Part shown: one piece after another, positions 1 through 10,072 of the stretch
Layout: each line of letters begins with the position of its first letter
How positions within the stretch are numbered: the stretch's first letter is position 1
Source of the DNA: Ryuthela nishihirai
Taxonomy: Eukaryota > Arthropoda > Arachnida > Araneae > Heptathelidae
Reading direction: 5' to 3'
Assembly: GCA_038380435.1 (NCBI GenBank)
Contig: JAWZYU010000009.1
Location: 68,725,901-68,789,900 of the forward strand
Length of the DNA stretch: 64,000 nt
Position numbers and translations under genes: made by a program
Notes under the pieces: generated by a model
The model's input: only the letters and a program-made list of their open reading frames with translations
Databases searched by the model: none
Told to the model about the DNA's origin: nothing

Positions 1-350
1 AAAATTGGTATTCCACAGAGTACTTCAAGCATAAGAGATAAAAATGGTGTAGTGATTAGCATGATTGACATGTTTCCAGGAGATGTGGGTTCGAATCATA
101 CTCACGGCAAATCCAGTTTTTTTCATGCTCATTATTTTATGAGTTCCATATCTACAGGATACATCCTGTGATTCTTTACTACTAAATAGTGCATTCCTAA
201 AACCCGGATCGACCCCTAAATCCAAAGTCTTTTATGTGGGTAAATCCAATTTAGGCTATTAAAGGATATTTTCAAAAATAGTGTAAAAGTAAATCGGGAA
301 AGAAAGAAAAATTGGTATTCCACAGAGTACTTCAAGCATAAGAGATAAAA
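1..350 (+). repeat. tRNA-like SINE between 44-bp direct repeats
   Basis: Positions 1-44 and 307-350 are identical. Between them (45-306) lies sequence with a Pol III-type A box (TGGTGTAGTGATTAG, from 45) and a B box (GGTTCGAATC, near 91), the layout of a tRNA-derived SINE. The left repeat may run off the window edge. A 44-bp direct repeat is long for an ordinary SINE target duplication, so this may instead be one period of a tandem repeat. The family is not recognised. Confidence 0.5.
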
Positions 351-369
351 AATTTAATAATTTGCGCAG

Positions 370-1262
370 CAATATTCGACGACCACTTGAAAAGATTCCG
401 AGGACAGATGTTGCCGTGGGTTACGGGTTGCCCATGGTTGTTCTAGAATAACGAGGCGGGATAGGCCCAGAGCAACAACAGTTGAATATCATCGTTTCCT
501 GCTCAATATCATCGTTTCCAGCAATGTACCTGTGCCTAACTGCAAAGGCGCAATAGAATATCAACTCGTCAACTTGAATCGAAACTGTCAGCTGTCGCGG
601 GAAGGACAATATCCAGTGTAACAGTGTCCCGACGATTTCATGAAAAAGGGTTATATGATAGAAAACGTGTCGTGTGCATATCCTTAACCTCAGCTCATCG
701 GAGGACACTACTGGAATGGAGCTTGCATCACCTCAATGAGACAAATGTTGGGCAATCAGCTGAATCACCATCAGATGAATCACGATATAACGTAAATAGT
801 GATTCTCGGCAGCAATGTATCAGGAGAGAGCATGGGATACATTATCGCTCTCTAAATATTTCAAAAGAGACCATTTTGGTGGGCGTGGTTTGTTGGTCTG
901 AGGACTTATCACTATCATTGGCCACACTGACCTGTAGTATCTTCCCAGGAGAGACTCTAACTGCCCTAAGATGAGAGACGAGATCCAAGAGCGGATGATA
1001 ACACTCGTCCATGTTTATGGATGATAACACTCGTCCACAGAGCTCAAATGGTGGAGGAATATCTTGAGACTGAAGATATCCAGAGAATCAACTGGCCATT
1101 GACGTCCCCAGATCTAAATCTCATTGCATGGTATACTTTGGGAAGGCGTGCTGAGAAATGCTCTTGTAAAGGAGTGAGATTTCTTGTCCTCTCCATTTTG
1201 GATAACATTATTAGAAGCATGAGAGCTCATTGTGCAATTTTATTGCTTTTAGGAATAATCAT
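370..1262 (+). pseudogene. Tc1-like transposase relic
   Basis: The translation in shifting frames follows the Tc1 transposase order. At 624-840 come a segment beginning SRRFHEKGLYDRK and an SDESRY motif holding the first catalytic Asp. At 1045-1170 comes a block with SPDLNLIA. The third acidic residue, normally Glu in the LIEHVWD context, reads Ala here (LIAWYTLG). There are several frameshifts and an 18-bp segment (994-1011) repeated at 1020-1037. Tc1 transposases cut and paste their own DNA at TA sites; this copy cannot encode an active enzyme. Terminal inverted repeats were not identified, so the element edges are open. Confidence 0.75.
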
Positions 1263-1402
1263 ACTCCTAACTTCAATATCTGCGTAATATGTAATTTTTC
1301 ATAATTAAAAAAATTTCCGATTATGAAAATCTGGAAATTTAATTTTATAATTGGACAAGTATTTCAATGTATCTTTTTTTTTTTCAAATGTAAATATTAA
1401 TA

Positions 1403-1610
1403 GCCGTCCCGTGGACGAGTGATTAGCGCGCTAGGCTACTGATCTACGGGACCTGGGTTCGAGCTCCGGGTAAGGCATGGTTGTGTGTGTTGTTTTTCTG
1501 CTGAGGTCCTGCCATCCTCACAGACCTTCTGCTATGGCATTTAAACTGACAGGCTCCTATCAGACCTCTGTGGCAAGCAGCTGCTTGAGGGGGTATTTAT
1601 TTATTTATTT
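1403..1610 (+). mobile_element. tRNA-derived SINE, family 2, complete copy
   Basis: The head from 1403 carries an A box (TGGACGAGTGATTAG) and a B box (GGTTCGAGC), followed by a tRNA-unrelated body and a (TTTA)n tail. A perfect 11-bp target duplication (AAATATTAATA) flanks it at 1392-1402 and 1611-1621. Further copies lie at 28719, 44849 and 49075, plus an older one at 2886. Mobilised in trans by a LINE (family knowledge). The open frame at 1477-1785 runs across its tail and is spurious. Confidence 0.9.
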
Positions 1611-1621
1611 AAATATTAATA

Positions 1622-2160
1622 TATGTGATATTATATATCCTCTGAAACTTTCGTTAAATTCTAAGAAGTATTTCTTGAGATATTTTGCATTTTTGTTTAA
1701 CTTCCTTAAATTACGAACAGCAGTGTATTTTTTTATAAATACGATTTTAGTAAGTCCCCATCGAACGGAAGTTTTCGGGAGCTGAACAGAGAGAAAAAAC
1801 TATTTTAGCACCTTTCATTGCTTCTGCCTAGAGGTGGGTGTATTAGAATTTGTTGAGATTTACGTGCTTTTCTTTGGTTTACTGATGTGATATATATTCA
1901 CCTTTCGGATGCATTCCTTTATAAATTTATCGAGCTCCTCGTCTTAACTCTTGCTCTCCAAATTCTTACCTTCATTCGATTATCTTTACTAACCTAAACG
2001 TCCCCAAACTTGAGTTGTTTAAAATTTGAGGATGATCCTGAGATACTTCTTTTTGCAATTTTAATTTTTCTAATGAAAGTTTTTAGTCTTTATTTTTTCC
2101 TTTTATTCTTCACTCTAAACTGATTATCAAAATTTCAAACCCCATTCTAATTCGAAATTG
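1622..2160. other. AT-rich sequence, nothing recognised
   Basis: No coding signature, inverted repeat or tRNA-like box is evident in this stretch. Confidence 0.5.
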
Positions 2161-2482
2161 GGGGGCGGTGATGGCTCAGTCGATAGCGCGCCAGGCTCGT
2201 AATCTGTAGTTCCCAGGTTCGAATCCCAGCTGGGTCAGCGTTGAGATTTACCTCCGCAAAATTCCCCGCCCTGCCCACGGTCAGTAGGGGACACCGATGG
2301 GCTTGGAACACGTTAAAGAACACCATGGATGGCATTGACGGGAGGCTACCATCTGTCTCCCAACAGCTGTTCCAGTGGGTCCCTCTCCCCCAACCTTCTC
2401 TGAGACTTCGGGGTCCATGTGACCTGGCCATTTAGCCCATGGTGTGCAAAAAAGTATTTAGAGAGTGATAATTAAAACAACC
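2161..2482 (+). mobile_element. tRNA-derived SINE, family 1, internally deleted
   Basis: The A box (TGGCTCAGTCGATAG) and B box (GGTTCGAATCCC) sit at the left end and the tail AAACAACCCAA at the right. Compared with the complete copies at 10848 and 47496, the middle segment (about 80 bp containing the TTAAGCCGTGG stretch) is missing: the sequence jumps from GGGCTTGGAA to CACGTTAAAGAAC. The flanks share a short AAATTG, a possible partial target duplication. Open frames on both strands here belong to the repeat. Confidence 0.85.
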
Positions 2483-2885
2483 CAACTCAAAATTGATAGT
2501 TACTGATTCAAGAAAAACTTTAAAGAACGTTTCCGGAAATATTCATTTGTACGTTTGCGAAATATCATCAACTTTCACTAAAGAATTTAAGGTTCAGCTG
2601 ATTGCCCATAAATATTGTAAATTAGTGAATTAAAAGTGTCGAAATAATTCTTGTAAAATAACATTCTTAAGAATGGCCTCTCTCTATGTGTCGCGATAGC
2701 ATTGTCAGAAATAACAAGAGAGAAATGTATACAATTTATAAAGTGAGTAATTTATTTTTTTGGAAAATTTTTTATGAGAGTGGCCTCTCCATAATAAGTC
2801 AGTTTATATCCTAATACAATTAATAGCTCGTTTTATATGTGGTGTTTTTTATATGTGCGGAAGAATTTTGAGTTCCAAAAGTCAA
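2483..2885. other. AT-rich sequence, nothing recognised
   Basis: No gene, repeat boundary or structured element could be supported here. Confidence 0.5.
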
Positions 2886-3612
2886 ATTCCTCTTCAAGCA
2901 GCGTCTTGTCGTAGAGACAGGCGCTATCAGTGTAATACGTCATAGAGAAGATCTATGAGAAAGGCAAGACCTCAGTAGAATGACAAAACGAAAAGAAACA
3001 CCCATACTTCAACCACGGCCCGACCCCAGGTCTCTTTAACCCTTTCACGACTAAAGGAAACATTTTTCCCATTTTAAAATTGGTGATTGTCGTATTTAAT
3101 TATAACCTTATCTGCATTTTTTATACAGAATGTGAAAATAGAACGTATGCCGAACGCAATAACGTAAACGGGAACGTTTAAAAAACAAAAACAGAACTGT
3201 CAGGACGCATAATATATGTACTATGTGCAATGTCCATCTTTGCCTCACTACCAAAAGAAATTGCTTCGCAGAATATCATAATTAGCACATCATTTTGTAT
3301 AATAATTTTATTTCATAATTTTGTATTATTTTAGTTAACATTTTGTTCTAATAAACCAATAAATAAAAGACATTGCATAATAAGCCTAACTATAATTTGT
3401 TACCTTTATAGTCCATTGGGAAAAATATTTCCCATAAAATTCCAAAAAAACTACCCATTGTTAAGTATTTTTCTTATGATTTTTATTTATTTTACGTCTA
3501 AACAAACTAAAATAAACAGTTACATACTAATATTTACTCTTAGAAACCTTATGGTCCTGAAAGGGTTAATCAGTAGACAGGCGCGCTAGCCAATCGACCA
3601 TTGTAATTATCT
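2886..3612 (-). mobile_element. old family-2 SINE split by a TTAA-flanked element
   Basis: Read on the minus strand, 3570-3612 gives the diverged tRNA-like head (GGCTAGCGCGCCTG, then CTACTGAT) and 2886-3035 gives the B-box region and body, ending at the diagnostic CAGCAGCTGCTTGAGG-like 3' end. The two halves join precisely once the 526-bp element at 3040-3565 is removed. This copy is much more diverged than the other four family-2 SINEs and so is probably older. Confidence 0.75.
3040..3565. mobile_element. piggyBac-type non-autonomous element (MITE)
   Basis: The element begins CCCTTTCACGACTAAAGG and ends CCTTATGGTCCTGAAAGGG, a pair of inverted termini of about 18 bp with mismatches. TTAA lies immediately outside on both sides (3036-3039, 3566-3569). 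TTAA duplication with CCC-starting termini is the known signature of the piggyBac superfamily. There is no transposase inside; the interior is AT-rich and non-coding. It landed in a family-2 SINE. Confidence 0.75.
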
Positions 3613-3900
3613 TTATGGAACTATATAACCCATCAGTGGAAAAAAAGAGTCGTTTGACTAGATGTCCCCTGCAACAGGTATCAGCAGAACACGTTTCACT
3701 CCACCAAAATAATATCTTCTTTTCGTAAACACTTTTGCTATTGAAATTAAAATTACATGTGTCATTAATACAAATGAGAAACAGGATTGGTCCAAAGACA
3801 AATTCCTGCGGAACACTTAGTTCCCTTTCAAAATAATCCCTTTTCAAGTGTATAACAGATGTTATGTTCTTATCGAATAAAAAGGATCAGAGCTATAACT
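3613..3900 (-). pseudogene. LINE reverse transcriptase fragment (CR1/jockey-like)
   Basis: The minus-strand frame contains SVPQEFVFGPILFLICIND, matching the conserved reverse transcriptase motif with consensus PQGSVLGP-LF-IYIND that lies upstream of the YADD/FADD catalytic box in CR1- and jockey-type LINEs. The Gly of PQG is replaced by Glu, and the downstream catalytic box is not present. It is a short dead fragment, cut at its left side by the family-2 SINE copy. Which LINE clade it belongs to cannot be settled from this length. Confidence 0.7.
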
Positions 3901-5046
3901 GAGTTTTGAAATATGTACCAGTTCTATAGAGTGTTGGATAGAAATTCTGGCGTAATTAATTCAACTTTGCTCTTAATGTTGTCGGATGCTTAGGTGATCA
4001 TATTAATGTCGTCTTACATATAACATATATTCCACATGAATAATTTAAAGATTAAACTGAAGTAACCAAATCAGTTTAAGCTTTTGTGATTAATAGAATG
4101 CATATAAAGTCTTAGCGTTGGCTATATTACAAATAACCCCTTTGCACACGAATAAGGTCGTAAACTATCACCTAGGAAGTTGAAGTAACGTCGAGCTATC
4201 CTAATTGAAAACTGGTTAATGAAAAAGTATACGAGCGCTAATGAAAAATTCATTAGATTATTCCCCAGCTACGTATGCCTAATTATCCATGCGGTGCGCA
4301 AAATTAAAGTGAGCGTGTTGTATTTTATTAGCATAGAAGTCGTCGTAAGTGAGCGAATGTCACATGGTGTTGCTTTATTAATCATTGGCGTCTAGGCTTT
4401 CGTTTGCCGTTGCTCTTAAAAGTCTTTTCTGCAGGAAAATGCAAATGAATTTCATTTTGAAGTCTCAAACTATTTCTATTATCCAACGTTTAAGGTTTAT
4501 ATTGTAAATAAATTGCTTTCCATATTAACACTTCAGTTATGTCCTGTGCTCGACGAAGATAGTAAGTGTCTTCAGTGAATACATTTATAGTAAACAGATT
4601 TGCAGTTTGTATGTACATAATTCACGTCTTCGTTAAACCCAGAAGAACAACTACTTCACTAAAATTATATGCAGAAAATGTCATCGTGCATAAAACAGAA
4701 TGTATCCATAATGCCATTTTCTGGTACATTTGGGAGAAGAAATTTCTTTTGTAAATGATTCTGATGAATTGATATAACTGTTTTGATTTCCCCGCAAATC
4801 AGTGTCGTTGATGCACTTATGACCATTTATTAGTAAAACTCTGAATAGCTATGGTAAAATCTTAGCTGTAGTCTACTGATACGTGTGTTAATACAATAAT
4901 CTTTGTTATGATAATACAAATGCAATATGTTTATACAAATCAGCAACTTAAATATAGTATTGTAGTAATTCTCGACGGCTATTTTACATATAGTTCTGTT
5001 GGTACTAGAGGCTGTTGTTAAGTCGTACGTAATAGGTTCATCACGA
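3901..5046. other. AT-rich intergenic or intronic sequence
   Basis: No gene or recognised repeat. Short open frames (4566-4754 +, 4830-5087 -) show no family motif and look like chance. Confidence 0.5.
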
Positions 5047-7640
5047 TCATCCTCAAGCAGCCATGGACTACGGAGGTCCAACCGCATTGTGCAATTTAAT
5101 TATCCAAACACATCTGTCCTGAACTACATCTGCTGCATCTGGCCAATGTAGATTAATTCTAACAAGGTCCTGTTTGACATTGTCTGCCCACACATCCTAG
5201 GTCTCCCCCTATAGAACTGCTTTAGATACACTGTTAATAACCTTATTTGCTAATCTATAGTACTGAAGACGAGCAACATGGCCAAACCAAGAGAGTCCCT
5301 CTCTGCACAATATGCTACTCAAAAGAGGTTGGCGACTCCTTTGCCTAACCTCATCATTACTTACAAAGCTGAACCACCAAGATACTACGTAAGCATCTAG
5401 AATCAAAATATCTAGTTTCCTGTTATTTTGTTTAAAAAGAGTCCAGATTTCACTACCGTAACTAACACCAGAAAGAGTCAAATTAATATACAGTCTACGT
5501 TTAGTCTTTAGGTGTATATGCTTATTTCTCCACATTTTCCGAAGATTCTTAAAACTCCCAGAAGCAGTCTCTATTTTTCTGCTTATCGCATAATACACAT
5601 CACCAGAATCTGTTACATAGCTCCCAAGATAATAAAATTGAGACTATTTCACTAAGATGAAAGCATTCAGATTAACTGAACCACAACCTGTGTGACCAAT
5701 TTTCATTACTTTAGTTTTCTCTCTGTTATCAAATCTTCTCTACTACCAGTCTCACCAACAGCTCGGATGAAAGAGTTCATCTCATCAACATCATTTGCCA
5801 AAAGGGCAAAATCATCAGCATAATCTAAATCAGAAATTTTCTGATCTGTAGACCATTTAAGGCCAAAATTCACCCTTGCAGTGAATTTCGCATAACATAA
5901 TCAATAACCAAGCTAAAGAGAAAAGGAGACAAAATGCACCCTTGTCGAACACCAGAAGTAATGCTCAACCATTTGCTACAAGCCTTACCAACTCTCACAC
6001 ACGACTCAGTGTTATTATAGAGAGCTTTCATTATGTTAACTACCTTGGCTGGTATACGATCTCACAATCAACCACAAATTATGGCGATCACAGAGTCAAA
6101 AGCCTTTTTGAAATTAACAAAGCTGGTACCAAGGTTTCTGAAACTCTGAACATTTTTCAAGAATTTGGCCGAGTGAAATTATCTGATCTACACATCCCCT
6201 ACCACTTCTGAATCCACATTACTCATGACGCAATTGCCCGTCAACCAGATTCTTAATTCTATTAAGCACAATCATGCAAATGACTCTATCAGGAACAGAA
6301 AGTAGGCTGATACCCCTATAATTCTTAGAAGATCTGCGATCACCTTTTTTAAAAAAAAATAGGGTTAATAATACTGTAGTTCTGAAAAAATCCTTAGGAA
6401 CAATGTCCTTTATCATAAAAGATATTCAAAATTCAGTCAACCATGTGATAACAGAAACATTCTAAGCATTCCAAGTTGCAATTTCATCTACACCCTGGGG
6501 ATTTATGCAGTTTTATTTTAGCCAAAGTAATTTCAGAATGTGATGTAGTGCAACATTAAGGTCAGTAATCATCTATCATTATTTTAAACAATGGGCATAG
6601 AAATAACTACATTGTTTAGAACATCACTGAAATGCTCAGCCCATCTAGCCATGACAGAATCTTCACCTTCAATAAACCTACTATGTGTATCCTCCAATCC
6701 CTGTATACCTGTCTATTTCTTCCCACATAAAACATTAACTATCTGGTACAGTTCTGTAGTTACTCTGCCTATCTGCCTCCTCTGCTTTGTCAGTAAAGCT
6801 ATCAGGCAAAAGATTCTTATCAGACGTTAACTGATCCTTTATATATTTATTTAGCTCTTCGTAATGTTTTCTGTCAGAACCAGTAGGGTATTGCTTGAAG
6901 ATATTCCTGCAGCTCTTTCTTTTTGAAATAAGGTTAAGTGCCTTATCACTCAAATAATTTTGTCTCTTCTACCCCTTTTTTTCCTGAAAGAGTACTATTA
7001 ATTTCAAGAAAAGCCTGTTTAAAACGGTTCCATTCTTCCTCAACTTCAGTAGTAATCAAACCATGATTGTCATAATGATTATATAACCTACCATGGTAAG
7101 CTTTAGCTATAATTAAACAATGGGCATAGAAATAATTGAGTCTTTCAGAGCTTCAGAATTAAGGTAAATTTTTTAACCTTAGCAAAATACTTCTTAAGTT
7201 TAAGTTGCAAGACACTTTCAACAAAGTAATAGTCAGATCCAATTTCAGGTCTCCGATATGACGGTATTCCTAACAGAACTGTCATATTTGATGTTAATTA
7301 ATATATAATCAATCATATTCTTAGCAGCCCATCTGATGAAACCCATGTGTACTTTCGTCGCGGTGTTTGTCGCGAAGTTTATGTCACGACAAACACTTAT
7401 TACAAACACCGCGACTTATGTCGCGGTGTTTGTAATAAGTGTTAGTTATTTTGAAGCCATTGAGTTTACTTACCTGTAGGAGACGTTGCCCATTGCCATT
7501 GCAGCTACCAATACCAAAAGGGCTTATCACTCCTCCCCAAAGATCAGAGTCATTACCAGCTTTGGCATTGGAATCACCTAGAACAAGGATAATATCTCCT
7601 TTCTTGACAGAATTCAAAATATATTTTTCCCATCTGGTTC
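5047..7640 (-). pseudogene. RTE-like LINE, 5'-truncated and degenerate
   Basis: On the minus strand the order is: end of the endonuclease domain (7384-7640; contains LVLGDSNAKAG and ITNTYYKHRD), reverse transcriptase remnants (6219-6416, with RGISLLSVPDRVICMIVL), the catalytic region around 5800-5850, then the C-terminal part (5209-5598; with SWFGHVARLQ). The 3' end near 5047 corresponds to the end of the better copy at 16141-19404. Many frameshifts and stops interrupt it, and the upstream half of the endonuclease is absent. The intact enzyme nicks the target and primes reverse transcription there (family knowledge). This copy carries a local hairpin-forming insertion at 7357-7443. Confidence 0.85.
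7392..7443. repeat. 24-bp-arm palindrome inside LINE relic
   Basis: Arms 7392-7415 and 7420-7443 are perfect reverse complements separated by TTAT. A third, direct copy of GTCGCGGTGTTTGT lies at 7357-7370. Relative to the sister LINE, the segment interrupts the reading between the KHRD codons and the following endonuclease sequence. It looks like a local template-switch duplication rather than a transposon. Confidence 0.8.
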
Positions 7641-7868
7641 CTTTATTTCCCATCTGGTCAGGGTGAGTGTATGCGGGTGTCGCCAAAAGGCTCTGTTTTG
7701 CCAAGGTCGTTCTAATGCCCCTTAGAGGGCGCTCTCCGTTACGTCATAACGGTAATATCTATACTAAAGTATTTGCATAATCGTCTGTTCTTTTATGTCT
7801 ATCTTTGTTCTTGGCATTGGTGAATATTTCACTCTGTGGAGTCTTTCAGGTAATTTTGTGTTTAGATC

Positions 7869-8620
7869 ATGCCCAACTGTGCAGTAGCAAAGTCGATAAA
7901 TTATATTTCGAAGAATAAGGAAAGCAATGTTTTATTTTCATTCCCATCAGAAGAAAAATCAGTAAGAAATGTATGATACAGTGTCGGCATCAACACAAAT
8001 GTATAGTATGCTAAGATATGTAGTAAAAATTTTTGAGGTGCCTCTTATGATCATGACCTATGAAGCGAACTCTTAGGAATCCCTGTGAAACTTAAACTTA
8101 ACGGATAATGCTATTACAGATGTAAACTTGCAGCACGAAAATTCGGTCTTGGTTAGGACGATCGCCTCTACTCCGACTAAAAATAAATCGATACCTTGAA
8201 AACTACGATGATGTGTCCAATAAAAAAGCAGCATTATCGCAGGCAACTTATTTTCAGTGCATCAAAGTCAGAGCATACGACGCATTGTATAATTACAGCA
8301 GCAGTTGCAAATTGTTATTAAAAAACTAAGTAAGACCGTGGAGAAAATTTCTATTTTGCTAGCAAAATTAAGATCGAAACAAAAAACAGTGGAATTTACA
8401 TCGATGTAATTTGATAAACTTCAGATTCCAAATGAAAAGGAGAAAGAAAAGCAAAGATGCTTCATTACATAACTTCAGGGAAACGTTTGTTAGTAAATTA
8501 AAAACTGTGTATACGTCACGACAGATTAAATGTGTTTCGGAAGGGAAAACATTTGAAATGCACTTCGGCCGCCAAATATTTAACTTTTCCTCAGATTTTC
8601 AATATGATTATTAACAGTTG
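7869..8620 (+). pseudogene. THAP zinc-finger protein relic
   Basis: From the ATG at 7869 a 34-codon frame starts MPNCAV and continues with FSFPSEEKS, then a TGA. This matches the start of a THAP DNA-binding domain (Met-Pro-x-Cys near the N terminus, then Phe-x-Phe-Pro). The second zinc-ligand Cys is Ser at residue 9. Past the stop, shifted frames give ICSKNF and YDHDL, resembling the ICS-x-HF end of the domain. Near 8320-8400 there is a Leu/Lys-rich coiled-coil-like segment, typical after THAP domains. A further open frame lies at 8411-8614. THAP proteins include P-element-type transposases and host regulators; which one this was cannot be told. Multiple stops make it non-functional. Confidence 0.6.
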
Positions 8621-8849
8621 GAAATAAGATAAATTGTAATAAATTGAGATCTGGCATTTTAATGCTTTCGAATTTAATTTTAAGAGCAAGGTCGAAATAA
8701 TTGCTCAGAATTATTTAATGCAAATTCTATAGTAATTCGATACATGCTGTATGATATAATCATGATACCCGTATTATCGAAATACACTCAAAGGGCCACT
8801 TTATTAAGTAGTTCCATATTACTTCGATAGTAACTCGTAAGCAGAACGC

Positions 8850-9200
8850 AGTTGGGTTGTTTTACCTCTGAGCGGCACTTTTTTCCACACCATGGGCTAA
8901 ATGGCCAGGTCACAAGGATTCCGAAGGCTCAGAGAAGGTTGGGGGAGGAGACCCACTGGACAGCTGTTGGGAGATAGATGGTAGCCTCCCGTCAAGGCCA
9001 TCCAGCATGTTCTTTAACGTGCACAGGGTATGGCTCTCCCAAACCCGAAGACACGGCTTAACGTCCCATCCGACAGGCGGCGGCCTTTCCAAGCCCATCG
9101 GTGTCCCCTACTAACCGTGGGCATGGCGGGGAATTTTGTGGAGATAAATTTCAATACTGACCCAGCTGGGACTCGAACCTGGGCACTACAGATTACCAGC
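8850..9200 (-). mobile_element. family-1 SINE, tRNA head lost
   Basis: Minus-strand copy: the tail side (TTGTTTTACCTCTGAGCGGC) is at 8860 and the B-box complement (GGGACTCGAACC) near 9170. Beyond the B box the sequence turns into ACAGATTACCAGC and AT-rich DNA, so the A box is missing. The part from 9099 on is duplicated in tandem (see 9099-9458). Confidence 0.85.
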
Positions 9201-9431
9201 ATTATGTTTATGATTATGTTATTATTAACATTATATATATATATTATTATAGTATTATTATATAGTATTATTATATATCGGTGTCCCCTACTAACCGTGG
9301 GCATGGTGGGGGAATTTTGTGGAGATAAATTTCAATACTGACCCAGCTGGGACTCGAACCTGGGCACTACAGATTACCAGCATTATGTTTATGATTATGT
9401 TATTATTAACATTATATATATATATTATTAT

Positions 9432-9497
<66 letters not shown>
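9099..9497. repeat. 180-bp tandem duplication ending in (ATT)n
   Basis: Position 9099 onward recurs at 9279 onward (period 180), covering part of the family-1 SINE and the following TA-rich DNA. The second copy carries one extra G near 9310 and runs into an uninterrupted ATT microsatellite at about 9431-9497. Overlapping poly-Leu/Ile open frames here are repeat artefacts. Confidence 0.9.
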
Positions 9498-9498
<1 letters not shown>

Positions 9499-9499
9499 T

Positions 9500-9859
9500 A
9501 GAGAATTATGTTTATGCAGAGAGGAAGTAACGACAATATCAAGCAGCCTCCTAATCGCAGGCATGGGGAAAAGACCTGTGTGATGACCTCCCTCTCTGAT
9601 CCCTTCAGACTGAGCCAGATGTGATGACCCGTGGTTCGGATCTATGGAGACTGAGCCAAATGTTGTGGCCGCCGGAGGACGATTCGATTAGTACTTAGAG
9701 AATTTCACCCTCACTTCGGTGAAAAGAGAGGTTCGCGGGTTTTCAGGCCCGTGGCACTGCACGCCTTGGAAGAGACTGGTGTTGAATGATGAATGACAAC
9801 AGTCCATTTATTAACTGCACGAGATTTGGATAGAGACGACACAGTTTATTAACAATATA
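9500..9859. other. unassigned moderately GC-rich flank of the mariner
   Basis: The stretch is less AT-rich than its surroundings and continues, across the mariner, into 11740-12420. Phrases such as GTGATGACC recur locally. It could be part of an older, unidentified transposable element; no coding motif supports that. Confidence 0.4.
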
Positions 9860-10072
9860 CAGGGTGTCTCAAAAATATAGGTACAAACTTTTAGGGGAGG
9901 TAGATAACATCTAAAGGAATGAGAATTGCATAGGAACCCATAACCGGAAACGTCATGGGAAAGTGATAGCAGAGGTACAAGATCTGAAAGGACACAAGAC
10001 AGCGATTAATGGGAAAACATTTATTGGACATAATTATTACAAATGGCGTACTAGATGATACATTTCATAATC

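Noticed and set aside
2241..2435. Short frames encoding a conserved-looking RWAW-type peptide
   Set aside because: The same peptide recurs wherever the family-1 SINE occurs (for example 42397-42627, 47570-47794, 53851-54063), so it is SINE sequence and not a gene.
9319..9501. Poly-Leu open frame of 60 codons
   Set aside because: Translation of an ATT microsatellite.
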